Assembly (NCBI GenBank): GCA_963575745.1
Contig: CAUYUJ010000369.1
Location: 1 to 64,000 of the forward strand
DNA from: Prorocentrum cordatum
Lineage: Eukaryota; Sar; Dinophyceae; Prorocentrales; Prorocentraceae
DNA: 64,000 bases
Direction: 5' to 3'
The notes under the pieces: generated by a model
Told to the model about the DNA's origin: nothing
The model's input: only the letters and a program-made list of their open reading frames with translations
Databases searched by the model: none
Position numbers and translations under genes: made by a program
Shown here: piece by piece, positions 30,331-40,600 of the stretch
Layout: the number at the start of each line of letters is the position of its first letter
Position numbering within the stretch: the first letter of the stretch is position 1

Positions 30331-31763
30331 TACATTCCCAGTCATGGGTCGTGACGACCGACAATCGCATGGTGGTGGGAACCAATCTCCGTGCAAGAAA
30401 TGTCAGCCCAGGGGTCTGTCGGGCATGAGCAGACCGAAAGCGTAGCTGACGTCGTCCAGCAAGGAGGGGGATTTCTGACAGCGCCAGCGAACCGTCGCAG
30501 CTTCAGAAAACGCATCCGGCGGCTGACAGAGTGAGCCAGAGGTCATAGACAACTGGGGCAACCCCGAAACAACTGCTGAGAGATGCGCCTGCACGCAGGA
30601 GACCAGAAATATGGTGTGTCGCAGTGCAGAAGTACACAAGCACCCAACCAGGCGAGGGACACACGGTCAATCGGAAGTGGGCGTGTACCAACCGACTAAG
30701 TGACAACCAGCGCCTCGCAACCCACGCAACGCCAGGTAGAGGAGAGCGCTCGTAGAGGACGACGCTGCCGTATACCCACGCCAGCAAGTCCTTCACGGTC
30801 ACAGAGTCCCAGGGAGTGGTCGCACAACCAGGTTGCGCGCGGGAGCGACGATGGGGAGGAGACCGAGTGCCCGTCACACGCAGAAGCAGCGCATCACTGT
30901 CCACAGGGTAGCCCAACACGGCCAACCGCGGTAAGCAACGATGAACGGGAGCACGACAGCGACCCAGTCAGAGGACGGTGCAAGCGGACCAGGTGGGCAT
31001 ACCGCCACAACGGCGGGGCGACCCACGTCGAAGGACTGCCTGAACACTACGTGACCCAAGGACGATGGGTCCGAGCCCAGGGTCGCTCCCAGAAAAGGTA
31101 GAGATGCACGGCTGAAGGCCGTAGTAACTTGGGAAGCCCAGGGAGTAGAGGCGCAGATCTGAGCATGACGGGGCGAAAACCACCAAGTCGTCGGTCCCAG
31201 AGCTGCGGGCCAGGCCGAACCTGGCAAAGTGAAAACAGCTACGGCGGGGTCAGGGGCCACTATGGCCACACGCAACACGTGATTGCAATGCGGACGGTAT
31301 TGCTGGCACACACACACACTTGGGTCCAAAGGCAGGAAGGAAGTGCACGTACCAGGAGGGGCGGCAGGATGCCGCCAGGCGGGTCTGTCGTCGAAGGAGC
31401 AGCTGAAGGCCGCTGTTTGATAGAGAAACCCAAGGATTATAAGCGCGTCTCGGGAGTGGACCTCGGTCGGTCCCGAAGCAGCGTAGCCGGGCACGGGACC
31501 ACTCGGGCCACAGGTGAGAACCACTGCAGCGGGGCCAGGGGCCAACTAAGGTCTGCGCGCTGCGCTCCCCCGCGCTGCGATGCAGATGGTATTGCTGGTC
31601 GACACACTTGGGTCCAAAGGCAGGAAGTGTGTGAACCAGGGAGGGAGGCAGCGAGGCTGCCACACGGTTGAGAGAGAACTGGAGGCAGCTGAAGGCCGAT
31701 CACAGTGTGTAGTAAGGTTGAAATATCTGTCCACCTAGGTGGCGGGATGGGCGGGAAGGGAGC
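30331..31763 (-). other. 3' untranslated region of unit 2
   Basis: There is no convincing ORF. It holds a ~115-bp direct repeat (about 31228-31345 and 31521-31640), each with GGTATTGCTGG and CACTTGGGTCCAAAGGCAGG, and a hairpin ACGGC-TGAAG-GCCGT at 31108-31122. CCCAGGG is frequent (near 30411, 30806, 31078 and 31137). No terminator can be assigned. Confidence 0.5.
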
Positions 31764-34700
31764 TCAGTCTCCCCATCGCTGCCTCTTTTTCCCACGCTCG
31801 TCAGGTCTGCCTCCACCACGCTTGCCTCCCGTCTGCCAACGGTCGACGTGCCAGCCGTCGCTCCAGTCGCCCTGCCAGGTGCCCCAGGTGTCCCAGGAGC
31901 TTGTCGCTCGGTCGCGCCAGCTGCTCTGCTGGTGGTTGCCCTTGCCCTTGCCGTCGGGCCGGGTGTGACGCAGGTACTCGGCCCGCACTTTGGCCCAATC
32001 GATGCGATAGTCGAACCTCGTGTCCATCAAGTAGGCGTTGTATCCGCAGCCCTTCCAGTCGTCCAAAAACTTGTTGATGGTCGCGTCCGAGTGCAGCCTC
32101 GGGTCTGATTTGGGCCCCCTGGATCCAGGGAGCCGAATGCCTTGCGTGTAGGCGGTCCACAGAGCGCAGAATACTGCACCCAACTCCGTTCGGTGCCTGG
32201 TGAGGCGTTTGGCGGGTGGCTCTCCGCGGCGCTCCAAGTCCACGGTGCCCAGCCAGACCTTGTACATGGGGCCCCCATGTGAGTCGGTCAGCAGGTTGAG
32301 TGTATGTCGCTCCGCTGAACGAGGGTGGGTAGGCCTATGTCCAGGAACCTGTGGGTTGCGTAGTGGGGGACGACGACTCCGCGCGTCGCCCCTGTCGCGG
32401 GCGACTTCGTCGTAATCTGCTCCCCTGGCTTCACTGGCATTTTGGTCGGTGCTGGCAGGGCCACCCCAGGCAGCAATCGGGTCGCGGTCAGAGCTGGGTT
32501 CCGAGCTGTCTGCCGTTGGGCTCCGCTGAGGCGCCTTGTCGCCAGGGCCGTCGTCGTCGACCTCCGTGGCAGAGCCCGAACAGGATGCAGGAGGAAGAGA
32601 CTCGTGGGGGTTTCCAAAGTCGGGTGACTCCACCTTTTCCGTAGGAGGGATCTCGTCTTCACCGCTCTCGTCCTTGGCAGCGTGGTCGGGCAGGTCCGAA
32701 TCACCCAGACGCGAGTCGTCGTCTCTCGTACCCAAGGGTTTGTCTGCGTCGGCCGCCGTAGGGGTGTTAGGTCTGTCCTCACTCATGGTCTGCACGTGCG
32801 ACTCGGCCAGGGAAGTGATGGTCGTCGAGGCCAGGGCGTCGGCGCTGAGGCTGAGTAGGAAACTCGGCAGTGTGCCCATTTCATGTCTGACAGGGCTGAG
32901 GCCACTCGCCGGGGCGAGGATCGAGGCGTGCTTCTCCCAGGACTCCTTATGCTTCTCGCCGTTGGTGAGGTGGGAGACGACCCGCGCAGCGGCCAGCCGT
33001 TTGCCTTCCCAGGGCTGGTTGAGCGGGACACAATCCTCAGGGATGCAGTCGCCGCACGCCGTCCTGAGGAACTCCGTCAGACGTCCGCCCGGCCAGTAGG
33101 CTTCGTCGCTCCTAGGCTCTGGGATGCTGTTGTCGCGGTTAGTGAGACAGAACTGTCGCCAGGTGTAGTCCAGCCCAGGGTGGAAGTCCCGGAGGTAGGT
33201 TACCAGGAGTTGCTGTACGGACACGTCTCCGCTGCCCGGTCCGCTCCTGGGGTCGTCTGGGCACAGCGTGGGGTTGTTGACATCCTTGCTGTCCAGGAGC
33301 GGGCCCTGCGGGACTGGCAGCTCTGGCAGGAGCTCCATGAGCTGTGCTAGCGACCTGGGGGCTCGCTCGGCAGCGGAGGCCGCACCACCCGTGGCGCTAG
33401 ACCCAGGGAGGTTTGCCGCTCCGGCCTTGGCGAAGCGATCTTGGGCCTTGGCGTCAGCGCCTAACCATGGGAGAGAGCTGAATATGTCCACTGGCACCTC
33501 AGCTCCTATCTGGCTGTTGAGCGTCGGGAGGACAGGGGCCTTGGCTGGGTACAGCGCTCCGAAGTCCCTATCAAGGATGTGGTCCAGGGTAGCAGGACCG
33601 ATATTCCATACGGGGACCAGGCAGCGTCGGCAGCACCAGGTGGCGTTCCAGCTGCGCTCCCACCAGGCTATGGCTCGCCTCTCGATGGGAAGCAGTCCGG
33701 CCTGCTCGGGGACCCCTACCCCCTCCGCTGGCTTCCATATGAAGCAGCCCAGGGGAGGAGCTCCTGTGTTCCAGACGAGGATCGGAGCCCCTGGGGGGCA
33801 TGTGTCGCACCGAGCGGAGTAGATTTTGCTCTGCGCAGCTTTGAGGCCGAACCGTTCGTTTCTAATCCGTAGGATGGGAATGGTGGTGTTGGCGCGCTCA
33901 GGGAACTGCATGCCGGTCGGCGCCATGATGAGATCCGACAGCGACCTCGTGTCCGCCTGGGGGCTGCATCCAAAGCCAAGTGGGAGGTGACCCAGGGAGG
34001 GGAGAGCGTCCGCCTTTTCGTCGCTTGCGGCACCCGTCTTCTGTTGCTCGTGCTCCTTGACCTTGTCGGCGATTGTTGCGCCGGTTGGTGCTGGAATGCC
34101 CTGTTCCTCCAGGTATCGGATCCAGCAGGTCTCGCAGTGCCATCCCATGTTCGCACCGTTGAGGTAGGCCTGGGGCCTGTTCTGTGCTACCATCAGGCGC
34201 GTGTCGTCGGAGATCCACGTGCCATCGGTGGAGCGTAGCTGGTGCTTACCGCAGCTGTCGCACTTGAACCTGCCATTTTTCTGCCCGGGTGTCAGCCTGT
34301 CGTCGGGAATGCGCGGAGGGTCCTGCCTGGTGCCTGGGGCGGGGGTGGACGGCAAGGGGGCGTTGAGGTCGGTGTTGGATAATGCAAATCCGCCGCCGAT
34401 GTAGGCGAGCCCGGCAAGCCGGTCGTCGTCACCCAGGGAGGCGTCGGAACCCGCAAGCGCGACGTGAAGCGCGCACACCGAGCAGCGGTGCGTACCCAGG
34501 GGAGCCAGGGAGGCGGCTGGGACGATCTTCTCGAGGACGAGCATCGGCGCCTTCCACTGAAAGTCCTGCCTGTCCATTTCACTCCAGGTCTGCGGGCAGC
34601 CGGCTGCCCGCGCCTCCGGGCGGTGGTGCGCCACCGCTACGAGCTTGGAGGTGTGGGGCAGGATTGCCTCGATGCGACCGTGGAGGTCGGCTAGGTCGTC

Positions 34701-36482
34701 TAGCGTGAGTCCCCAGGTTCGTGCCGAGTCGTGCCGGAACCCTGTGCGCTTCTTGCCAGGGACACAGAAACCCTGGATGGCTTCGATGACATCCCCGGTC
34801 TGCTCTGCGTGAGAGAAAGGCCACAGGAACACGCGTGGCTCGCGGAGCATTAGCATCATGACGACCAAGAGCGACCGGGCCTTGCAGGATTCCATGGGGA
34901 GGCCGTCGGTGTCTATAATCTCCTTACGGATCTGGTCCCGCTTAGGGTCGTCGAAAGCGCCACGGAGGATCTCCTGTAGGCCAGCCATTCCAGGGTGCTT
35001 CCTGTGCCTGCAGCAATCCTTGGTTGCTGCGCTCCACGCCTGGGGGACCTGTCGGTAGAGTCCCTTGGGGGTGCACTGGCGCCGCCCACAGAGTGTTACA
35101 CGCCTTCCTTTGACGTGCGGCACCGGTGGAAGAGAGTCGTCGTAGATTGCGTAGTTCGCGTCATGCCAGGGAGTGCCAAAGCCGAGCGTCCACACAATGG
35201 CAGCCCAGAGCATGTGGTAGACTAGATTGGGCGCGTCTAGACCCAGGGACATGTCGAACAGGAAGCCCACGTGCGACCAAGCCTTGCGGTCGAGGCTGCC
35301 AGGTTGTCGGGGCGTTTCCGCCAGCGAGAACTCGTGCGGGTGTAGTCCCGCCACCAGATAGATGAGCACGTGGAAGGCGGGCGTCGAGAGGATCTCGTTG
35401 AGACCGGCCGAGATGAGCTTACCCAGGGAGTCCCAGTCGAAGTCCTCATCCAGGGGAATGTTGTAGCGCTCGGCGAAACCGCTCGCCTGGGCGTCGCGTG
35501 CTTTCTTTTTGGCCGCATCAAGCTCGTTTCGCCCGCTCTCCCCCTTTGCATCGCAGCTCCAGGCAACAGGGGGCGGCACCCAGGTGGCGAGGGCGGGCAG
35601 CGGGTCAAAGCTCTCGTCGATGACCAGGGGCCTCCTGTGGCCAGCGGGGGCGCTGCCCCCGAATCGAGCCCAGAGGCGGGTCAAGCGCCCGTACTCAGAG
35701 AGCACACGCAGCTGGGACCAGGTGGCATTGGCGAACATGCGCCCGTCTCCCAACATCCGGGTGTTCCGCTTGGCCCTAGTGATCGCCACGTTCAGGCGTT
35801 TGGCGTCGTCGACAAAGCCCCAATTGTGACTCCCGTTGCTCCTCGTAGTCAGTACGATTACGATGTCCGCCTCACCACCCTGGCTGGAGTCGATGGTGGT
35901 GAGCTCGAGAGCCCCACTCTTCATGTGCTCGCCCGCAACCTGCACGAGTCCAGGGAAAGCAGTGCCGATGGCTGTTTGGGCGTTGCGGTCCTCCCGAAAG
36001 ACGGTTTCCCACCGGTGAACGTCCACCGTGTGCTCTTGGGGGTCGGGTCCGGGGCCGGGGGTGTCTTGTCCGTCGCGAGCAACGCTGCCTTTCCCTTTGC
36101 CTGACTTCCCCTTCTTGCCACCCTTGGAAATCCGCAGGACACCGCAGAGATGGCGGGGACCCTGCGGCCAGCCATCCATGAGGATGGCCGTCTGGAGCTG
36201 GTTGTCAACATCGATTCTGACGGTGGTGCCTTTTTCGAGCTCGGGCAGGAGTGCCCGCACGATGTCCACGGCCTGTGCTGCCTCGGGGAGGTTGGCGTAG
36301 CCAGGTTGGAGGTTAGACGTGACTTCCCAGTAGGGTGTGTCGACCAGCAGGAAACGGTGCTTGTCTCCGTTTTGCGGAGGGTCCAACTGCTCGAGGGTCG
36401 TGCGAAGGTCATCCTCGTCGGAGCCGGTGAGGGTGGCCAGCTCAGCCAGTCGTCCGGTTCCCAGGGTGTGATGTCTCTCCAT
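31764..36482 (-). CDS. Helicase C-terminal domain plus zinc-ribbon and tail region
   Basis: This is a 1572-codon frame with an ATG at 36482, although homology with unit 1 implies it was continuous with the preceding helicase ORF across a 1-base shift. Residues ~40-280 are the second RecA domain of an SF1 UPF1/DNA2-like helicase: motif V TIDSSQGGEADIV (~196-208) and motif VI LNVAITRAKRN (~230-240). Residues ~330-1150 are of unknown fold with paired cysteines (CDSCGK...CETC, ARCDTCPPG, CCRRC) typical of zinc ribbons. An acidic, Ser-rich linker follows. Residues ~1404-1504 are the tail domain shared with units 1 and 3 (GPMYKVW...YLMDTRFDYRIDW). The last 65 residues are Trp/Arg/Gly-rich, like RNA-binding tails. 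The helicase may unwind RNA-DNA hybrids during integration (inference). Confidence 0.8.
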   Translation of the reverse strand: MERHHTLGTGRLAELATLTGSDEDDLRTTLEQLDPPQNGDKHRFLLVDTPYWEVTSNLQPGYANLPEAAQAVDIVRALLPELEKGTTVRIDVDNQLQTAILMDGWPQGPRHLCGVLRISKGGKKGKSGKGKGSVARDGQDTPGPGPDPQEHTVDVHRWETVFREDRNAQTAIGTAFPGLVQVAGEHMKSGALELTTIDSSQGGEADIVIVLTTRSNGSHNWGFVDDAKRLNVAITRAKRNTRMLGDGRMFANATWSQLRVLSEYGRLTRLWARFGGSAPAGHRRPLVIDESFDPLPALATWVPPPVAWSCDAKGESGRNELDAAKKKARDAQASGFAERYNIPLDEDFDWDSLGKLISAGLNEILSTPAFHVLIYLVAGLHPHEFSLAETPRQPGSLDRKAWSHVGFLFDMSLGLDAPNLVYHMLWAAIVWTLGFGTPWHDANYAIYDDSLPPVPHVKGRRVTLCGRRQCTPKGLYRQVPQAWSAATKDCCRHRKHPGMAGLQEILRGAFDDPKRDQIRKEIIDTDGLPMESCKARSLLVVMMLMLREPRVFLWPFSHAEQTGDVIEAIQGFCVPGKKRTGFRHDSARTWGLTLDDLADLHGRIEAILPHTSKLVAVAHHRPEARAAGCPQTWSEMDRQDFQWKAPMLVLEKIVPAASLAPLGTHRCSVCALHVALAGSDASLGDDDRLAGLAYIGGGFALSNTDLNAPLPSTPAPGTRQDPPRIPDDRLTPGQKNGRFKCDSCGKHQLRSTDGTWISDDTRLMVAQNRPQAYLNGANMGWHCETCWIRYLEEQGIPAPTGATIADKVKEHEQQKTGAASDEKADALPSLGHLPLGFGCSPQADTRSLSDLIMAPTGMQFPERANTTIPILRIRNERFGLKAAQSKIYSARCDTCPPGAPILVWNTGAPPLGCFIWKPAEGVGVPEQAGLLPIERRAIAWWERSWNATWCCRRCLVPVWNIGPATLDHILDRDFGALYPAKAPVLPTLNSQIGAEVPVDIFSSLPWLGADAKAQDRFAKAGAANLPGSSATGGAASAAERAPRSLAQLMELLPELPVPQGPLLDSKDVNNPTLCPDDPRSGPGSGDVSVQQLLVTYLRDFHPGLDYTWRQFCLTNRDNSIPEPRSDEAYWPGGRLTEFLRTACGDCIPEDCVPLNQPWEGKRLAAARVVSHLTNGEKHKESWEKHASILAPASGLSPVRHEMGTLPSFLLSLSADALASTTITSLAESHVQTMSEDRPNTPTAADADKPLGTRDDDSRLGDSDLPDHAAKDESGEDEIPPTEKVESPDFGNPHESLPPASCSGSATEVDDDGPGDKAPQRSPTADSSEPSSDRDPIAAWGGPASTDQNASEARGADYDEVARDRGDARSRRPPLRNPQVPGHRPTHPRSAERHTLNLLTDSHGGPMYKVWLGTVDLERRGEPPAKRLTRHRTELGAVFCALWTAYTQGIRLPGSRGPKSDPRLHSDATINKFLDDWKGCGYNAYLMDTRFDYRIDWAKVRAEYLRHTRPDGKGKGNHQQSSWRDRATSSWDTWGTWQGDWSDGWHVDRWQTGGKRGGGRPDERGKKRQRWGD

Positions 36483-38000
36483 GGGATGCCTTCAACGATG
36501 GGCCTGTCCCTGAGCGGGTTCATGATGCCAGACGTCATGCCCTTGCCGTAGTAGGCTGCGTTCGGAAAGGCGAGAAGCTGCGGATGCATGCGGTAGCAGA
36601 TCGAGAGGTGGACCACAGCCGAGTCTTGGCCGCGGAGTGCGTGAAACATCATGTCAAATATGCTAACACAGAGTCCCAGGTCGTTCGCAAGCTTCGAGAG
36701 AACCGTAGGGGGCAACTGATTCGGATCGCCCACCAGGACCAGGGCTCCGCCGCTGTTGATCAGGTTTACCATAGACATGAGCGCGTGAAGCTCCGTGGCC
36801 TGCCCAGCCTCGTCGATTACCAGGAGGACGATGTGGGGACTGTCTTTCTGTCCGAGGGCCTCGGCCGCCTCGTGTGTGGACATGATTACCCTGGCGTCTC
36901 CTAGCAGGCTCGCCTTGTAGGGCTTGAAGTCCTGGCTCTTGTCCCCGTCCTGGAACGGGAACTCCCCGTGGGCATTCTTGTAGTGGCCCTCAGGTGTCAG
37001 GTCGACGAGTGCCTCGTTGACACGCCCCTTCCTTGCCAGGCGCACGAACTTCCCAGGGAACCCCGTGTCGGGATCGAGGCGACACTGCTGATGTGCTTCG
37101 GCCATCGCCAGGGCTGGTTGGTCTACCGCTGTGTTCGAGCCGGCTGCCAACGCAACTGCTTGCCCCGGGCGTAGGCAGCATCGCCACATCTCCAGACCAG
37201 CTACAGAAAAGGTGGTCTTGCCTGTCCCAGGGGGCCAGTGCAACAGTACGGCGTGGTGATGTAAGGTGGCCTGAAGGGCCCTGATCGCGTCGCTGTTTGG
37301 CTTGTGTTTGTCCACCCTGTCGCGGAAGGTATCCAGGCTGGGAGTGGGGCGCACCCTCTGGAAGACAGAACCTGTCGCGTCCGAGATCTCGTCATCGGAG
37401 AAAGCCTTCAAACCCAGGGGAAGCGGGGGTGCCTGTTGTAGAAGGCCGCATCGGACAGCCTGAGTGTGGTCGGCGTCGGGAACGTCGCAGCCCAGGGTGA
37501 CGGCAGCCCTGGCCCTCAGGTTCAAGCCCACTGCGCTGGTGCGCCTCAGGTCGTTGGCCGCAAGTCGGTCGGCACGTGGGGCGTGCAAGAAGGCCAAGAG
37601 GAACGTCAGGGGAGACAGCTGGCGGGCGAACAGATCCGCGGCGTTCTGTCGGAGGTGGTAGATCCGGTCGAGAGCCCAACACTGGCGCCAGAACTGGATG
37701 TCGGAGGGGGCCTCGTCTACTCGATACCAGGGAGCGTCTTCGTTTGGGGGACGCTTCGCCTTGGTCTCGTCTTCGTGGAAAGGTCCCCACTTTCCACTGT
37801 TGTACAGCACTATGCACCTGTCGGAGGGGTACCTGGTGGACGGGTTAAGACCGAGCACTTGGGCGTCTCTTGGGTGGGTGGCACCGCCCAGGGAGGGGGG
37901 CCACCAGACCGTGACGTCAGCAATCTTGTCGACTGTGGGGCCCGTGACAGAAATGTACAGTGCCTTCCTCGTCTCCCTCCTGGGTCCTGGATGCCACTTT
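36483..38000 (-). CDS. UPF1-like SF1 helicase, N-terminal RecA domain
   Basis: The open frame is 38242-35921, but only about 38000-36480 is coding by homology to unit 1. It carries Walker A PPGTGKTTFS (~37234-37205), motif Ia ALAAGSNTAVDQ, Walker B VIDEAGQATE (~36825-36796), motif III GDPNQLPPTV and motif IV region ICYRMHPQL. This is the DEAG-box set of UPF1/SMG-2/DNA2 helicases, with all ATPase residues intact. A preceding block (VWWPP, GKWGPFHED, PWYRVDEAP) matches unit 1 and may be an accessory domain. The frame passes to the 31764-36482 ORF near GIPWRDITPW, where the ATG of the next frame overlaps in the -1 register. ATP-driven translocation on nucleic acid is the known family activity. 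Confidence 0.85.
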
Positions 38001-39185
38001 GTACTTAGAGGGCCACTCCAGCAGGTAGAGTTCCTTGCCCTCTGGAAATTCCAGCGCATTGCGTAGCCGGAAGGTGTCGAGGTCGCCCAGGTCCGAGTTA
38101 GCGTCGATCCTACTGACGCGGGCGCCGAGCGCGCAGTTACCTTTCCTGGCCAGGTCTTCGCGTGTGGAGTCTTTTCTGTTGTCCACCGTCTCGACCGAGG
38201 CCTGGCTTTCCACCCAGGCGATCCTCCGAAGTGTCTGCCCACGATCCTGAAGAGAGTAAGGCCACTGTGAGGGGAGTCGAACGGCCTCGGGCAGGTCCCC
38301 TAGCGCCGCCTTGGGGTGGACCCTGGGAAGCGGAGAGTCCAGGGGCACAGAGTAGAGACTGACTACGTCGGCGGCCGCCTGCAGTGCCAACGAATCATCC
38401 AGCTGCTGCTCCGACGGACTTGCTAGTGATGCATCTACTTCCTTGGACAGCATCACCCTTCGCTGCTGGTTGGGCTGGTCCCAGGTGGGCGGAGGGTGGG
38501 GCGGCGGGGGCGGAGGTAAAGGTCCATCCGAGGCGTCTGTGGGTTGCCCAGGCGCAGCAGGCGGTGGTCCGATGGTCGAGTTTGCTAGCGCTCTGGCCTC
38601 GCCACCGAGGTCGGACTGTCTGAGGCCCGTCCGTGTAGCCTCACGTGTGTCCATCAGGTGCAACCTCACTTGCTCTGGGTCGGACCTGGTACCTCCAGGG
38701 CAGTTGTACGTTGGCTCGTCGTCCCAGAGAGGGTAGGTGGTGGGCACGTGCAGCGCGTCTTCTGGGATCACGAGACCAGGGAGTGAGCGCACACCGTCTT
38801 GGGATACCAGGGGTTGGACGGGCCTCCAGCCTGGCCAGGGCCTTCGCTCAATATACACACGGTGACTTGAGTCCCAGGAAGATCCAGTGCACCTGATCCA
38901 CAAATTCCCAGGGGTGACAAAGGTGTTTGGGTCGGGCCACCCGTCTCCGTAGCGCGCTCCCGACATCTCGTAGTGCTTGTCGCTTAGGATGTGCTGCGTG
39001 TCGTCCACGGGCTCCTGGCAGATCTCGCACCAGTGGCGCCACCCGCCGTTGAAGAAGACCCAACGCATCCAGGGACAGAACCGGGCAAAGAAGACGCGTG
39101 TGCCCAAACGGAATGGCGGCCCGTCCTCACTGTGCGGCAGACAGGAGGGCCAACGACGGGTGGGGCCTTGGTTGTTCTTAGGCAT
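37917..39185 (-). CDS. Zinc-finger protein preceding the helicase
   Basis: A 422-codon frame. It begins MPKNNQGPTRRWPSC, then RWVFFNGGWRHWCEICQEP...HILSDKHYE, which fits a C-x2-C-x(n)-H-x(n)-H finger of the matrin/U1 type. GDGWPDP, GNLW and PWPGWRPV follow and are all conserved in unit 1. Residues ~205-240 are poly-Pro. The last third (LPSQWPYSLQDRG, ALEFPEGKELYLLEW) is conserved and leads into the helicase, reached by a 1-base frame change near 37980. RNA or DNA binding is likely from the finger; the exact role is unknown. Confidence 0.65.
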   Translation of the reverse strand: MPKNNQGPTRRWPSCLPHSEDGPPFRLGTRVFFARFCPWMRWVFFNGGWRHWCEICQEPVDDTQHILSDKHYEMSGARYGDGWPDPNTFVTPGNLWIRCTGSSWDSSHRVYIERRPWPGWRPVQPLVSQDGVRSLPGLVIPEDALHVPTTYPLWDDEPTYNCPGGTRSDPEQVRLHLMDTREATRTGLRQSDLGGEARALANSTIGPPPAAPGQPTDASDGPLPPPPPPHPPPTWDQPNQQRRVMLSKEVDASLASPSEQQLDDSLALQAAADVVSLYSVPLDSPLPRVHPKAALGDLPEAVRLPSQWPYSLQDRGQTLRRIAWVESQASVETVDNRKDSTREDLARKGNCALGARVSRIDANSDLGDLDTFRLRNALEFPEGKELYLLEWPSKYKVASRTQEGDEEGTVHFCHGPHSRQDC

Positions 39186-39268
39186 GGTCCCAGGGCGTCG
39201 AGTCGAACCCAGGGCGGCAGATGAAGGCTGCGGGCTGTCGGGACCTTAGTATGTCGGACCAGGAGCGA

Positions 39269-40230
39269 TCAGGGGGGATGAGGAGGAGGGTTTTCAAGAG
39301 CGTCAACGAACAGGGCGACCTGGTCCAAGTCGCAGAGGTCGACTCCAGCGGCGGGGAAGAGGGGAGGAGGGGGGCGATGGGTACCTTCCCAAACGACCCA
39401 GGTGGTGACCGCGTGATCACCGGCGTGCCTGAGGGCGCTGGCCCAAAAGACCCCTAGTGTCGCGAGGCGGTCGGCCGCTTTGTTGAGCCGGCGTCGCACC
39501 GCCTGCCATGTAAGGGCCCAGCCGGACTCACTGGCTTGCCTGCGGGCGAAATCCATTTGTGGCGCCAGATGGAGCCGCCGATAGCGTCCAGTGCCGGCCA
39601 CGTATCGGATGGCGGCCAGGTTGTCGCCAACCACTCTGACGCCACGAAGCGAGCCTTCAACGTGGGGGAGCAGGGCGAGGCCAGCTCTGCACCCTGAGGC
39701 CTCGGCCGTCTGTGCGTTGTCGCAGCTTGGGAGGGCAACCACAGCGACCGCGACGACGCGCGGGTAGCCGCGGCGTGGGTCGTGTCTCCAAAGAACCGCC
39801 GCCGCACCGGAGACCTTGTCCCCTTCTCCTATTCGGCGCGCTCCCCCATCGAACGTGAGCTCATAGGGCCATTGGGCAGAATCGGCGGCGGGAAGCGGGG
39901 AGTCTCTGACAATGATTTCCTCGCCTGCGTCTATATCCATGCCGGCCCTGAGCACGAGGGCGCGTTGGTCACAGAGTCTGCAATACGCTTTGGTCCAGAG
40001 GGCACTGGGGTCCCTGTCTGTCCTGGGGCATGGGAACCAGCCCACCCCAGGGGGCATCCAGCCCGCTCTGGGGTCGCAAGCTTGGAGAACGGCTAGCCTG
40101 CCCCCACTACGTGTGGCTCTCGTTGTGATAGGGAGGCGCCGGATTTCCCCTCCAGCGCGTGGTGCTTGTCTGCCGAGATGCGGCAAGATGCGGTCCGGCG
40201 GCCCCGCGGATGCGCCGTAGGTGCGGCCCT
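39269..40230 (-). CDS. RNase H domain
   Basis: The frame is open from 40408, but homology with unit 1 begins near 40170 (GGEIRRLP). After WFPCPRT and a CRLC pair, the RNase H fold has LTFDGGARR (first Asp, residue ~187), TAEASGCRAG (Glu, ~236), VVGDNLAAIRY (Asp, ~262) and RRRLNKAADRLAT (Asp, ~313). This is the complete DEDD set with typical spacing. It would degrade the RNA strand of the RNA-cDNA hybrid. It lies directly after the RT and zinc knuckle, as in RNase H-bearing LINE clades. The last ~50 residues are Pro-rich. Confidence 0.85.
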
Positions 40231-40600
40231 TGGGGATTGCACAGCTGACAGGGGTCAAGCATAGGGACCCAGACTGCGGTTTCGTCTGCCGGGGCGACGG
40301 GAGGCTGCCCTTCGTGCAGGTCATCGTCAGCTTCGTCGTCTTCCTGGAGGTCGGAGTCGGGAACAGCGATACCCTGGACGATGAGCCTGGCGGCTTCGTC
40401 GGCGCCAATGGGAGTGCAGTCCAAGTTCACACAGTACCTGAAGGAGATCTGGTGTAGTACGCGGCAAACTAGCCTCTGGCGTTGTCCCCTAGTGCACATC
40501 GCCGTGGCTAGGTCCCAGGGACGGTCCCGGCCTCTAGTTTTTTTCCCAGGCAAGGGCAGCCGCGGGGCACCAGCACCATACGTGCTCGGTTGTGGCTTCT
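40107..40600 (-). CDS. RT-RNase H connector segment
   Basis: A separate frame (40664-40107) supplies the stretch between the zinc knuckle and the RNase H: HQISFRYCVNL, GADEAARLIVQGI, an Asp/Glu-rich stretch, and DETAVWVPM then CQLCN. All of it is in one frame with the RT in unit 1, so two 1-base shifts, near 40540 and near 40180, isolate it here. Confidence 0.65.
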
